Counted from the stretch's first letter, positions 1 to 7,688 are shown. The stretch: 13,655 bases of DNA from Rubrobacter sp. (GCA_016781635.1 JADDPY010000320.1:1-13655), one strand, 5' to 3'. Program-made: numbers and translations. The notes: generated by a model from the letters alone, not told the origin.

Positions 1-43
1 ATGGTAGCTTGGCGACAGGAAACTATTAGACGGGGGCAGGACA

Positions 44-1303
44 ATGCAGCTCTTCCAGAAGCTAATAGACCACCACGACGCCGTGCGGCTCATCCTCGAG
101 AACGCGCGGCGGCTGCCCGTGGAGATGATCCCGCTCGTCGAGGCGCGGGGCCTCGCGCTCGCCGAGGACCTCCACGCTCGCTTCGACTCCCCGCCCTTCG
201 ACAACTCGGCGGTAGACGGGTACGCGGTTCGGAGCGCCGACACGGAGCCCGGTCGCGTCTTCGAGGTCGTCGATGAGGCCCCGGCGGGGCGTCCGGCGGA
301 GGGGAGCGTGGGGGAGGGTGAGGCCATCAAGATCTTCACCGGCGGGGTCATCCCCGCCGGTGCCGACGCGGTGGTCATGGTCGAGAACACCTCCGGCTGG
401 GGAGAGCAGTTCGAGCTCAAGAAAGCAGCACCTCCCGGTAACAACATTCGCGATCGCGGCGGCGACGTCCACGAAGGTGACCTTATCCTGCGCGCCGGCA
501 CGGAGATAGGAGCTCCCGAGATCGCCCTAGCCGCCACGCAAGGCTACGGCGAGTTGCCCGTGTACCGCCGCCCCAGGGTCGTAGTCCTCGCAACCGGCAC
601 CGAGCTCGTCGAGCCGGGGGCACGTGACCTGGCGCCCGGCGAGATCTTCGACTCGAACTCCTATGCCCTCGTGGCCCAGGCCCTCGAAGCCGGTGCCGAC
701 GCCCGCCGCGTCTCCGCCGCCTCGGACGACGCGGACGTCCTGCGCGCCGCCCTGGAGGAGGCCCTCGAAGGCGCCGACGTCGTGGTTACGAGCGGCGGGG
801 TCTCGGTGGGGGAGAAGGACCTCGTCAAGAGTACGCTGCTGGACCTCGGGGTGAGCCAGATTTTCTGGGGCGTCAAGCTCAAGCCTGGCAAACCCGTCTT
901 CTTTGGCGCCCGGGAGGGGGACGACGCCGGCGCCCGCTTCTTCGGCCTCCCCGGCAACCCCGTCTCCGCGATGGTTTGCTTCGAGCTTTTCGTCCGGCCT
1001 GCGCTCATGGTGATGACGGGCCGCGAGGACAAGCACCGCCCGCGCGTGAGCGTCTATTTCGAGCACGACGTCGAGAACAAGTTCGGCAGGATGCACGCCA
1101 TGCGCGTCAAGCTGACGCGGACGGAGGGGGGTTTAAAAGCCGAGTCCGTCGGCGCCCAGGGCTCCGGGCTCGTTAGCTCCCTCACCAAGGCCGACGCCCT
1201 GGCGCTCATCGGGCCGGAGTCCGAGGGCGTACGCGCCGGAGAGCCCGTGGAAGCCATCGTCCTGCGCGAGGACGTCCTGCTGGCGGCGGCTTCGGGGGCA
1301 TGA
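44..1303 (+). CDS. moeA: Molybdopterin molybdenumtransferase MoeA
   Basis: The product (419 aa) matches MoeA, a cytosolic enzyme that inserts molybdate into adenylylated molybdopterin in the last step of molybdenum cofactor synthesis. Visible family landmarks are the N-terminal PPFDNSAVDGYAVRSAD segment (about residues 49-65), the NIRDRGGDVHEGD segment (about 130-145) with the conserved Asp, the MoCF-type core with ATGTEL and VVVTSGGVSVGEKD (about 245-260), KLKPGKP, and FFGLPGNPVSAMVCFELFVRPAL-like sequence (about 300-320, beginning the C-terminal beta domain region). Length is normal for the family (E. coli about 411 aa). The ATG at 44 was chosen because a G-rich Shine-Dalgarno stretch (GGGGGCAGG, 32-40) sits just before it. 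No other cofactor-synthesis gene is in the window. A hairpin follows the stop, so the gene probably ends its transcription unit. The assignment is secure. Confidence 0.96.
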   Translation: MQLFQKLIDHHDAVRLILENARRLPVEMIPLVEARGLALAEDLHARFDSPPFDNSAVDGYAVRSADTEPGRVFEVVDEAPAGRPAEGSVGEGEAIKIFTGGVIPAGADAVVMVENTSGWGEQFELKKAAPPGNNIRDRGGDVHEGDLILRAGTEIGAPEIALAATQGYGELPVYRRPRVVVLATGTELVEPGARDLAPGEIFDSNSYALVAQALEAGADARRVSAASDDADVLRAALEEALEGADVVVTSGGVSVGEKDLVKSTLLDLGVSQIFWGVKLKPGKPVFFGAREGDDAGARFFGLPGNPVSAMVCFELFVRPALMVMTGREDKHRPRVSVYFEHDVENKFGRMHAMRVKLTRTEGGLKAESVGAQGSGLVSSLTKADALALIGPESEGVRAGEPVEAIVLREDVLLAAASGA

Positions 1304-1312
1304 GTCTCTTCC

Positions 1313-1335
1313 TCCCGGCCCCAGGCGGGCCGGGA
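1313..1335 (+). terminator. GC-rich hairpin after moeA
   Basis: A perfect 9-bp stem, TCCCGGCCC (1313-1321) with GGGCCGGGA (1327-1335), closes a 5-nt loop ten bases after the moeA stop. No T-run follows, so it is not a canonical intrinsic terminator. In high-GC actinobacteria such tail-less hairpins are common at gene ends. It could also only protect the mRNA 3' end. Confidence 0.5.
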
Positions 1336-1348
1336 CAGCGGGCGTCGG

Positions 1349-1357
1349 TGATAGAAT
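1349..1357 (+). promoter_or_regulatory. Extended -10 promoter candidate for the HhH/nuclease pair
   Basis: TGATAGAAT fits an extended -10 (TGn plus TAnnnT). There is no recognisable -35 at 16-18 bp upstream. Transcription would begin around 1364-1367, at or within three bases of the ATG at 1367, which has no Shine-Dalgarno sequence. The message would therefore be leaderless or nearly so, which is common in actinobacteria. This is inferred from sequence alone. Confidence 0.42.
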
Positions 1358-1366
1358 CATGGGTAT

Positions 1367-2407
1367 ATGATCGGCTCTGATTTCGAGGACAATATCTTCC
1401 GCCGCCGGATGATGAAGGAGGTCGCATCGGGGCTTCCGGTCCACTTTTCCTTCTATTCTCCGACGGTAAAGGTTCAGGTCCAGGCCGCCGCCGAGAACCT
1501 GCCGGGGGCCAACGGGCGCTACATAGGCAACGGGGTGACGATAGAGTTCGTCCCCGAGGGTACGGCGGCCGTGGAGCGGGTGCGCGAGTTCATCTGGCAC
1601 TGGGAAGAGAACAGCCCTTTCACCGGGGCGCGTAAGATCAACCACCTCAGGCGCGGCGTGGACCCCCAGAGCGTCAACGGCATGCTCGAGAGGGTGCGCG
1701 GCGTGGACAAAAGGGCTGCGGCAAAAGCCGCGGAAGCCGTCGACCCCCCGGAGCTTCGCGAGATGATCGAGGCGCAGGACGCCAAGTCCCTCGCCCGCCT
1801 GCCCGGCCTCGGCGAGAAGCGGGCCCTCGCGGTGGTCGAGTTCTACAAGAACGAGAAGAGCCCTCGCCGCTTCCTCCACGCTGCCAACCGCAACGATCGC
1901 TTCCGCGGGGCGCCGGTTCAGACGGAGCTCGACCCCTCCGGCGACCTCGAAGCTCAGGTCGAGGAGCATGCCGCGCGGGCCCGCTCTCTGGGTGATCCCG
2001 ATCCGTTGGGCCCGAACGAGCCGCCGGGGCACACGACGCTGCGCAACGCGAACCTCTTGCACCCCGTACCGATGACGCCCTCACTTATGGGGCGGAGCGT
2101 CTACTACCCGGAGCAGGTCGCTTTCTTCGCCGATACCTTGAAGCGCGTGCTCGTCCACGGCGAGAAGCTCGCCGGGGTTCGCGCCCTGCGCATACACCGG
2201 GGCAAGATCTTCCATCTGGTCAAGCTCCCCGGGGTAGGCGAGAAGACGCGCGCCCGCGTGCTCGCGAGCGGGCTCCTGGATCACGAGTACACCTATGGTA
2301 ACCTCGTTGCCATCGATGGCGTTACCGAGGTGCAGGCCCGCACGATCGCCGAGGCCGTGCTCGCCGAGGGGATAGTCGGGGACGGAACGAAGGTCCGTGC
2401 CTCCTAG
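1367..2407 (+). CDS. Helix-hairpin-helix protein with RuvA-like middle domain
   Basis: The 346-aa protein is not a recognised named family, but it contains clear DNA-binding helix-hairpin-helix units. The first pair (about residues 103-158) has the layout of RuvA domain II: a degenerate hairpin (RVRGVDKRAAAKAA), a 'PPELREMIEAQD' linker, then a good hairpin LPGLGEKRA (145-153). A second pair lies at the C-terminus: LPGVGEKTRARV (287-298) and AIDGVTEVQARTIAEAV (315-331). The N-terminal 100 residues and the linker (about 160-260) show no motif I know. There is no signal peptide or membrane segment. The ATG at 1367 lacks an SD sequence but lies where an extended -10 would start a leaderless RNA. 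It overlaps the next gene by 11 bp, so a shared role in handling branched or damaged DNA is likely. A true RuvA is about 200 aa and normally sits next to ruvB/ruvC, which are absent here. Confidence 0.8.
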   Translation: MIGSDFEDNIFRRRMMKEVASGLPVHFSFYSPTVKVQVQAAAENLPGANGRYIGNGVTIEFVPEGTAAVERVREFIWHWEENSPFTGARKINHLRRGVDPQSVNGMLERVRGVDKRAAAKAAEAVDPPELREMIEAQDAKSLARLPGLGEKRALAVVEFYKNEKSPRRFLHAANRNDRFRGAPVQTELDPSGDLEAQVEEHAARARSLGDPDPLGPNEPPGHTTLRNANLLHPVPMTPSLMGRSVYYPEQVAFFADTLKRVLVHGEKLAGVRALRIHRGKIFHLVKLPGVGEKTRARVLASGLLDHEYTYGNLVAIDGVTEVQARTIAEAVLAEGIVGDGTKVRAS

Positions 2408-4223
2408 CTTCTACGGGTTCGTCAGAGACCGTGGACCCGTGGAGGCGGAGGAGATCTCGACCGACCTGCTGGGCCTCCCCGATCTCAACGGTGACGCCCG
2501 CGCCCACGTCGAGAAGCTGATAGAGGGGGACCCGCGTTTTCGCTGGGACGCCACGGGGGCCCTGCGCACGGTCGATGCCGAATCCCTCCCCCTGGAGGAG
2601 GCCCCTTACGTCATCTTCGACGTTGAAACGACGGGCTCCTCTGCGGGGAAGGGCGGCATTACGGAGATCGGGGCCGTCAAGGTGCAGGGCGGGCAGGTGA
2701 TCGATAAGTTCTCCACCCTCGTCAACCCCAAGCGCCCCATAGAGCCCTTCGTGGTCCGGCTTACCGGTATTACCGACAGTATGGTTGCTGAGGCGCCGAC
2801 CTCCGCCGAGGTGATGCCGCTCTTCGAGGAGTTCGTCGAGGGTGCGGTGGTGGTCGGGCACAACGTCCACTTCGACTGCTCGTTTGTCGCCGCCGCGCGC
2901 GGCGGCGAGCCCTTGCCGAACCCTACCCTCGATACCCTCAAGCTCTCCCGGACGCTCGTGCCGGGCCTCAAGCGTTACCGGCTCGCCTCTCTCGTCTCAC
3001 ACTTCGGAATCCGTACGATCCCGAACCACCGGGCGCTCGCCGACGCCGCCGCGACGGCCGAGGTCTTCGTGAAGCTACTGAAGCTCTTGAAGTCGGCCGG
3101 GATCGGGAGCGTCGGCGAGGCGGCGAGCTTGAAGGCCTCTCGCGGGCGCATCAAGCCGCAGAAGGGGCACCTGGCGGAGAACCTGCCGCGTACACCCGGG
3201 GTCTACTACTTCGTGGATAAGGACGAGACCGTTCTGTACGTGGGGAAGGCAAAAGACCTGAAGGCACGCGTGAGGACGTACTTCAACGGCGGGGACGGGA
3301 GGCGCAAGATCGGACGGCTCGTCCAGGAGGTAGCGGAGGTCCGCTACACGGAGACCGAGACCGAGCTCAAAGCCCTCATCTTCGAAGACCGCGAGATCAA
3401 ACGCCTCCTCCCCCGCTACAACCGCGCCGGACGCGGCCAGAAGGCTTCGTGGTTTCTGGAGTTCGACGGGAACGAGCCGTACCCACTCCCCAAGAGGGTC
3501 CCCCGCACCGAGGAGGCCCGCGAAGGCGTCGTGCGTCTCGGTCCTTACCGCAGCGCCGGTGTACTCGATACCTGTGTGGAGGCCTTAGGCAGGATCTTCC
3601 CGCTTCGAAGGTGCGACGGCAACGCGGAGGGCGAAGCCTGCTTCTACGGGCAGATGGGGCGTTGCGCTCCGTGCATGGGGATGGGTCAGGAGGAGTACCG
3701 CGAGGCCGTAATGATGCCCCTCGTGGCCCTGATGCGCGGCGAGGGCGGGGAGGAACATCTGAAGGCCTTGATCGTCGAGCGCGGGAAGCTCGCCGCCACC
3801 CTGGAGTTCGAGGGCGCCGCACGCCTGCGCGACCTTATCGCCGGCATACAACGCATCCGGCTCGCCCGCTCTATCGTGAGCGCCGAGGGCGTGCAGGCCG
3901 TCGTGTCTCCCTCCACCGAGCCCGGCATCGTCGAGGTCTTCGTCCTCTCGAACGGCCGCCTCGTCGCTCACAGAGGCTTCGAACCTTCTGACGCGGAGGG
4001 CCTGGAGCTCTTCGCCGGGGAGACGCTGGACGGCCACGGCGACGCAACATCTCTCTCCGGTTCCGTGAAGGCGGACGAGGCGCGGGTGGTGGCGTCGTAC
4101 CTCAAGAGGCAGGGCCAGCCGGTCGAGGCGGTACGCCTCGCGGAGGCTGGGGACCTGGCGGCGGCCGTCCTCCGGGTCGCCGAACGGGCCGAGGATGCCG
4201 TCGGGGAGTCTTCGGGGGCATGA
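2397..4223 (+). CDS. DnaQ-like DEDDh exonuclease fused to UvrC/Cho-like GIY-YIG nuclease
   Basis: This is a 608-aa fusion. Residues 1-65 are a small, probably winged-helix-like region. Residues 70-232 are a DEDDh 3'-5' exonuclease: FDVETTG gives D75 and E77, HNVHFD gives D160, and HRALAD gives H211 and D216. Residues 263-345 are a UvrC-type GIY-YIG nuclease with GVY (268-270), YVG (281-283), KDLKARV and the Glu of ALIFE (E330). Cysteines C406, C415, C423 and C426 match the spacing pattern of the UvrC iron-sulfur cysteines. A UVR-like helical pair follows (about 463-487). The UvrC C-terminal RNase H-type nuclease and its HhH tail are missing, as in Cho. Such fusions are known in actinobacteria (mycobacterial Rv2191 type) and are often labelled polymerase III epsilon. 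The GTG at 2397 overlaps the HhH gene and is read in the -1 relative frame. The protein probably incises and trims damaged DNA. It is not the replicative proofreader. Confidence 0.93.
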   Translation: MPPSFYGFVRDRGPVEAEEISTDLLGLPDLNGDARAHVEKLIEGDPRFRWDATGALRTVDAESLPLEEAPYVIFDVETTGSSAGKGGITEIGAVKVQGGQVIDKFSTLVNPKRPIEPFVVRLTGITDSMVAEAPTSAEVMPLFEEFVEGAVVVGHNVHFDCSFVAAARGGEPLPNPTLDTLKLSRTLVPGLKRYRLASLVSHFGIRTIPNHRALADAAATAEVFVKLLKLLKSAGIGSVGEAASLKASRGRIKPQKGHLAENLPRTPGVYYFVDKDETVLYVGKAKDLKARVRTYFNGGDGRRKIGRLVQEVAEVRYTETETELKALIFEDREIKRLLPRYNRAGRGQKASWFLEFDGNEPYPLPKRVPRTEEAREGVVRLGPYRSAGVLDTCVEALGRIFPLRRCDGNAEGEACFYGQMGRCAPCMGMGQEEYREAVMMPLVALMRGEGGEEHLKALIVERGKLAATLEFEGAARLRDLIAGIQRIRLARSIVSAEGVQAVVSPSTEPGIVEVFVLSNGRLVAHRGFEPSDAEGLELFAGETLDGHGDATSLSGSVKADEARVVASYLKRQGQPVEAVRLAEAGDLAAAVLRVAERAEDAVGESSGA

Positions 4224-4229
4224 TAAAAT
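4221..4229 (+). promoter_or_regulatory. Extended -10 promoter candidate for the two-component genes
   Basis: TGATAAAAT overlaps the stop codon of the nuclease fusion and matches an extended -10 element. No -35 is evident. Transcription would start near 4236, leaving a leader of about 45 nt before the response regulator. The resemblance to TGATAGAAT at 1349-1357 is noticeable. The 57-bp gap is distinctly AT-richer than its flanks. Confidence 0.42.
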
Positions 4230-4280
4230 AAGAGCCATATGCTAGAAACTTTTAGGGTGTATCGAAGGACCGGTTAGAGA

Positions 4281-4979
4281 ATGTCTCAGGGTGTGCAGGG
4301 GGCGACGCGTAGGATACTTCTGGTGGACGACGAGCCGTCCATACAGAAGATGCTCGTTCACGCTCTGGAGCGAGAGGGCTTCGGGGTACACGCGGTAGGG
4401 GACGGGGAGGCGGCGCTCGAGGCATTCTCTTCCTACGAGCCGCACCTCATGATCCTCGACATCATGCTGCCGAAGATAGACGGGACCGAGGTTTGCCGCA
4501 GGGTCCGGGCTCAGAGCGAGGTCCCGATCATCATGCTCACCGCCAAGGACGACGAGATCGACCGGGTAGTGGGGCTCGAGCTCGGGGCCGACGATTACGT
4601 CACGAAGCCGTTCGCCGTCAGGGAGCTTATAGCGAGGGTGCGTGCGATCATGCGCCGCGTCTCGGTGCCGGCCGGCAAAAGCCAGGAGGATCTCTCTTAC
4701 GACGGGCTCAAAATCCACCTGCCGAGCCGTCGGGTGAACGTCGCCGGCAACGATGTGGATCTGACCTACACGGAGTTCGAGCTTCTTGTGACGCTTGCCT
4801 CCAGCCCGGGGCGCGTGTTCTCGAGGAGCACGCTTCTGACCCGCGTGTGGGGCGACGAGTTCCGCGACGAGCGCACCGTCGACGTCCACATACGCCACCT
4901 CCGCGAGAAGATCGAGCGCGACCCCCGTAACCCCGAGTTCATCCACACCGCCCGTGGTGTCGGGTATGTTTTCCGTTAA
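4281..4979 (+). CDS. OmpR/PhoB-family response regulator
   Basis: The 232-aa protein is a cytosolic two-component transcription factor. Residues 10-127 are a receiver domain with acidic pocket D16/D17, phosphoacceptor D60 (MILDIMLP), T87 and K109 (YVTKPF). Residues about 137-232 are a winged-helix DNA-binding domain with the family hallmarks LTYTEFELL, GRVFSRSTLLTRVWG, VDVHIRHLREKI and RGVGYVFR. Length is standard. The ATG at 4281 is preceded by only a weak purine stretch (AGAGA). The sensor kinase gene overlaps its 3' end, so the two are translated together and almost certainly form a pair. Members of this subgroup (PhoP, RegX3, WalR) control phosphate, envelope or cell-wall responses. The sequence does not tell which. 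Confidence 0.95.
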   Translation: MSQGVQGATRRILLVDDEPSIQKMLVHALEREGFGVHAVGDGEAALEAFSSYEPHLMILDIMLPKIDGTEVCRRVRAQSEVPIIMLTAKDDEIDRVVGLELGADDYVTKPFAVRELIARVRAIMRRVSVPAGKSQEDLSYDGLKIHLPSRRVNVAGNDVDLTYTEFELLVTLASSPGRVFSRSTLLTRVWGDEFRDERTVDVHIRHLREKIERDPRNPEFIHTARGVGYVFR

Positions 4980-6861
4980 GGACAGGTTCTTCAAGGTCAA
5001 GGAGCGTGCGGAGAGAGAGCTCCCCGTGGGAAACCCGGCCAAGAACGGCCTTCCTTCCCTTGACGGGCTCCGGCGCCAGATACGGACGCCGAGACTGGGC
5101 AAGCGCCTCAGGCGGCCCCGGATCAGCATACAAGTCTGGCTCACGGCGCTCTTCCTCTTCGTCACCGCGCTCGCGTGCGTCACTGCGTACTCTATCGTCA
5201 CCCCCTTTCTGGATAACACCCTCCAGCGGTCGGCCGAAGCACCTTTCCGGCAGGTGGGGGAGCGCTTCGAAGCTCGCATCAAGAACGACCCCGAGGTAAG
5301 CGAACAAGCGATCCGGTCCTTCGCGACGAGGTGGGGTGTCGGGTGGGGCATCGTGCGCGTCACGGACGATGCCGTAATCAGACAAAGAGGCAACCTCGGG
5401 GATCATGACCCCGCCGTGGTGCGAAAGGCCATAGACGAGCGTTATCCCGAAACGGGGGTCGATACCGACCAGTCCGGCGAGCGCGCAGGACAGGTGCTCG
5501 CCACCTATGCTACCCCGATAGAGGTCAAGGGTGTAGAAGACACGGCGATCGTGTTCGCTCGGTATTACACGGAGAGCGACGTGGTAATCGTCAGCACCGC
5601 CCTGAACAAACTCGACAGGCTGGTGTTGCTCGCCGGGGCCCTGGCGCTCCTGGTGGCGGGCTTCTCGGGGTACGTGGTAGCCAACCTGATCTCACGCCGT
5701 CTCAGCCGCCTGGACTCGGCCGCCCGCCGCCTGACATCGGGCAATTTCGACGAGCGCATAACCACCCGGTTGGAAGACGAGGTCGGCTCCCTCGGAGCCA
5801 CGTTTAACGCGATGGCCTCGTCCCTGAAGGGCGCCTTCCGCCAGCTCCAGCAGGAGAAGATGCGCAGCCAGGCGATCCTCGACGGCATGACGGACGCGGT
5901 CGTGGGCGTGGACCGGGACTTGAACCCGACCTTCTTGAACCCCCGCGCGCGTGAGCTCCTGGAAAACTCCGAACCATCCTTCCACGAGCGTTTGCAGGAG
6001 GTTCTCGCCAAGAGCCGCTTCTCCGGCGGACCCGTCACGGAGCCGGAGGTCGAGGCTGGAGAACGCATCATCGAGGTCCGGGCCGCCCCTCTGGAGGACG
6101 GGGCGCTCGCGATCCTGCGCGACGTCACCGAGGAGCGCCAGATCGACCGTGCCAAGGCCGAGTTTATCGCCAACGCCTCTCACGAGCTCAAGACCCCGCT
6201 CTTCGCCCTCTCGGGCTACCTGGAGATGATGGAGGACGAGGAAGACGAGGAGACACGGATGGACTTCCTCAAGGCCATGCGCGTCGCGACCGAGCGCTTG
6301 CAGAACCTCGCCAAGACCCTCCTCGACCTCAGCCGCCTTGACGCGAACGCCGTTACTTTCCGCCTGGAAGACGTGGACCTCGAGGAGCTACTGCACGGGC
6401 TGAAAAGGGACTTCGCTTACACGGGGCGTGAGATCCGGTTCCACGTCGAGGGGGACATTCCTCCGGTGAGGACCGACCCCGTGCAGCTCCACCGCATGCT
6501 CGCCATCCTCCTGGACAACGCCTTGAAGTACTCCGGTGGGCCGGAGGGCAGCCAACCCGTGGACCTCGACCTCCGCCGGGAGGACGAACACGTTACGGTG
6601 AGCGTCCGCGACCGTGGCTGCGGCATCCCGCAGCCCGAGATACGGCACATCTTCGAGCGCTTCTACCGCGCCCAGGGCTCCTCCCGCGCCGACGGCACCG
6701 GGCTCGGCCTCGCCCTCGCGTGGGAGATCGCGCAGCACCTCGGCGGGGACATCTGCGTGAAGAGCGAGCAGGACGTCGGCAGCACCTTCACCGTCGAGCT
6801 CCCCATCTTCGACGAGGCCGAGCAGCCCGACCGGCCCCCGCAACACTCCAACGTCTCGTAG
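4966..6861 (+). CDS. Membrane sensor histidine kinase (HAMP-PAS-HisKA-HATPase)
   Basis: This is the partner kinase of the preceding regulator. Numbering from the GTG at 4954, it has a basic cytoplasmic tail (1-57), TM1 (about 58-83), an extracytoplasmic sensor region (about 84-218), TM2 (about 221-246), HAMP (about 243-296) and a PAS-like domain (about 300-395). Next come the H-box ASHELKTP with H410, the N-box LLDNALKYS with N522, G1 DRGCGIP, the F-box IFERFYR, and G2 GTGLGLA (581-587). All catalytic boxes are intact. HAMP followed by PAS recalls the PhoR/WalK/ResE type. The start is uncertain: GTG 4954, ATG 4966 or GTG 5026 are all possible. I chose the ATG because it gives a 14-bp overlap with the regulator. 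GTG 5026 has a better purine stretch (GGAGAGAGAG) and would shorten the tail by 20 residues. Confidence 0.93.
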   Translation: MFSVKDRFFKVKERAERELPVGNPAKNGLPSLDGLRRQIRTPRLGKRLRRPRISIQVWLTALFLFVTALACVTAYSIVTPFLDNTLQRSAEAPFRQVGERFEARIKNDPEVSEQAIRSFATRWGVGWGIVRVTDDAVIRQRGNLGDHDPAVVRKAIDERYPETGVDTDQSGERAGQVLATYATPIEVKGVEDTAIVFARYYTESDVVIVSTALNKLDRLVLLAGALALLVAGFSGYVVANLISRRLSRLDSAARRLTSGNFDERITTRLEDEVGSLGATFNAMASSLKGAFRQLQQEKMRSQAILDGMTDAVVGVDRDLNPTFLNPRARELLENSEPSFHERLQEVLAKSRFSGGPVTEPEVEAGERIIEVRAAPLEDGALAILRDVTEERQIDRAKAEFIANASHELKTPLFALSGYLEMMEDEEDEETRMDFLKAMRVATERLQNLAKTLLDLSRLDANAVTFRLEDVDLEELLHGLKRDFAYTGREIRFHVEGDIPPVRTDPVQLHRMLAILLDNALKYSGGPEGSQPVDLDLRREDEHVTVSVRDRGCGIPQPEIRHIFERFYRAQGSSRADGTGLGLALAWEIAQHLGGDICVKSEQDVGSTFTVELPIFDEAEQPDRPPQHSNVS

Positions 6862-6916
6862 ACGGCGCCGGTATTTCCTCTACCACAAACTAACCTTTGG
6901 TTGTAAAATAGGTTTA

Positions 6917-6971
6917 GGGGTAACGCCCGGTTCGTGGATTCTCCCCCCTCCCCGCGAACCGGCGTTGCCCC
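6917..6971. terminator. Long inverted repeat at a convergent gene boundary
   Basis: The left arm GGGGTAACGCCCGGTTCG (6917-6934) pairs with the right arm CGAACCGGCGTTGCCCC (6955-6971) over about 17 bp, with one bulged C and one G-T pair. The loop is C-rich, about 20 nt. It sits between the kinase (ending 6861, +) and the protease (ending 7011, -), so it can serve both directions. T-runs are weak on both sides (CTTTCGTTT on plus, TAAACCTATTTTAC on minus). Confidence 0.6.
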
Positions 6972-7010
6972 ACTTTCGTTTCCGGTCTCCCTCGGTAAAC
7001 TCCCTAACCC

Positions 7011-7688
7011 CTACCCGAGTGGTGGCGGAGGAACGGGTACGCCCAACAAGGCGAGGGACAGGTAGAGCGGCTGCAGCATGGACGAGATGACGAAGCTCAA
7101 AGGGGAGACGTAGAAGGGGGGCACCCTCTGCAAGAAGTAGCCGAGCAGCACCAGTCCCAGCAGGACGTACGGGCCATACTCGTTCATAAACCCGACGAAG
7201 CCGTTCAAGGAACGCGGCAGGAACGGGTAGAGGATCTTCGAGCCGTCCAAAGGCGGTATGGGGATCAGGTTGAACACGAAGAGCACGGCGTTCGTGAACG
7301 CAAAGGCCGCTATCGCAATGAGGGGGTAGCCCTCCTGAAAAATCGCGAGCCTGTACAAGGCGGCACAGACCACGACCACGACGAGGTTTGAGGCCGGACC
7401 GGCAAACGCCACGGCGACCGGTCCAAATATGCCGCCCCTGATCCTGGACGTGTCGATCTGGACTGGCTTTCCCCAACCGAAACCGGCGATAACGAGCAAC
7501 ACGCTCCCCAACGGGTCGAGATGCTCGGCCGGGTTTAGGGTGACCCTCCCCTGCCGGTAGGGCGTGTCGTCGCCGAGCTGCCACGCCGTGAACGCGTGGG
7601 CCGCCTCGTGGACCGTGATCCCCACCACAAACCCAAGGATCACCATCACCGCGAAGATCGGGCTCTGGTTGAAGATGCTTAGAAACAC
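7011..7688 (-). CDS. Site-2 protease (M50) intramembrane metalloprotease
   Basis: The 225-aa polytopic membrane protein belongs to the M50 site-2 protease family, which cuts transmembrane helices of regulatory proteins or signal-peptide remnants. The zinc site HEAAH gives H27, E28 and H31 in the first core helix. The third ligand, D148, lies in NLIPIPPLDGSKIL. Other landmarks are NPAEHLDPLGS (52-62), GWGKPV (71-76) and GPASN (97-101). There is no PDZ or CBS domain, so this is the small bacterial form. The start is GTG (7688 on the minus strand) with a modest AAGGG upstream; the stop is TAG. It follows the LytM-like gene on the same strand after 168 bp holding a hairpin, so it may have its own promoter. 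Its substrate cannot be read from the sequence. The neighbouring single-pass LytM-like protein is one candidate by position only. Confidence 0.93.
   Translation of the reverse strand: MFLSIFNQSPIFAVMVILGFVVGITVHEAAHAFTAWQLGDDTPYRQGRVTLNPAEHLDPLGSVLLVIAGFGWGKPVQIDTSRIRGGIFGPVAVAFAGPASNLVVVVVCAALYRLAIFQEGYPLIAIAAFAFTNAVLFVFNLIPIPPLDGSKILYPFLPRSLNGFVGFMNEYGPYVLLGLVLLGYFLQRVPPFYVSPLSFVISSMLQPLYLSLALLGVPVPPPPLG

Noticed and set aside
1..276. An open frame starting at the first base of the window
   Set aside because: Out of frame with moeA, Arg/Ala/Pro-rich composition typical of a shifted frame, and covered by the clear moeA N-terminus.
1133..2062. A 309-codon minus-strand frame over moeA and the HhH gene
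   Set aside because: High-GC shadow of real plus-strand genes with recognisable motifs.
1367..2407. Calling the HhH gene ruvA
   Set aside because: Length 346 aa, no recognisable RuvA OB domain at the N-terminus, extra C-terminal HhH pair and no ruvB/ruvC neighbours.
2397..4223. Calling the fusion dnaQ (polymerase III epsilon) or uvrC
   Set aside because: It has both domains but lacks the polymerase-binding context of epsilon and the C-terminal nuclease and HhH tail of UvrC; it is a distinct fusion family.
4242..5393. A 383-codon minus-strand open frame across the two-component genes
   Set aside because: The plus strand there encodes intact receiver, winged-helix and kinase motifs. The antisense frame shows no family features.
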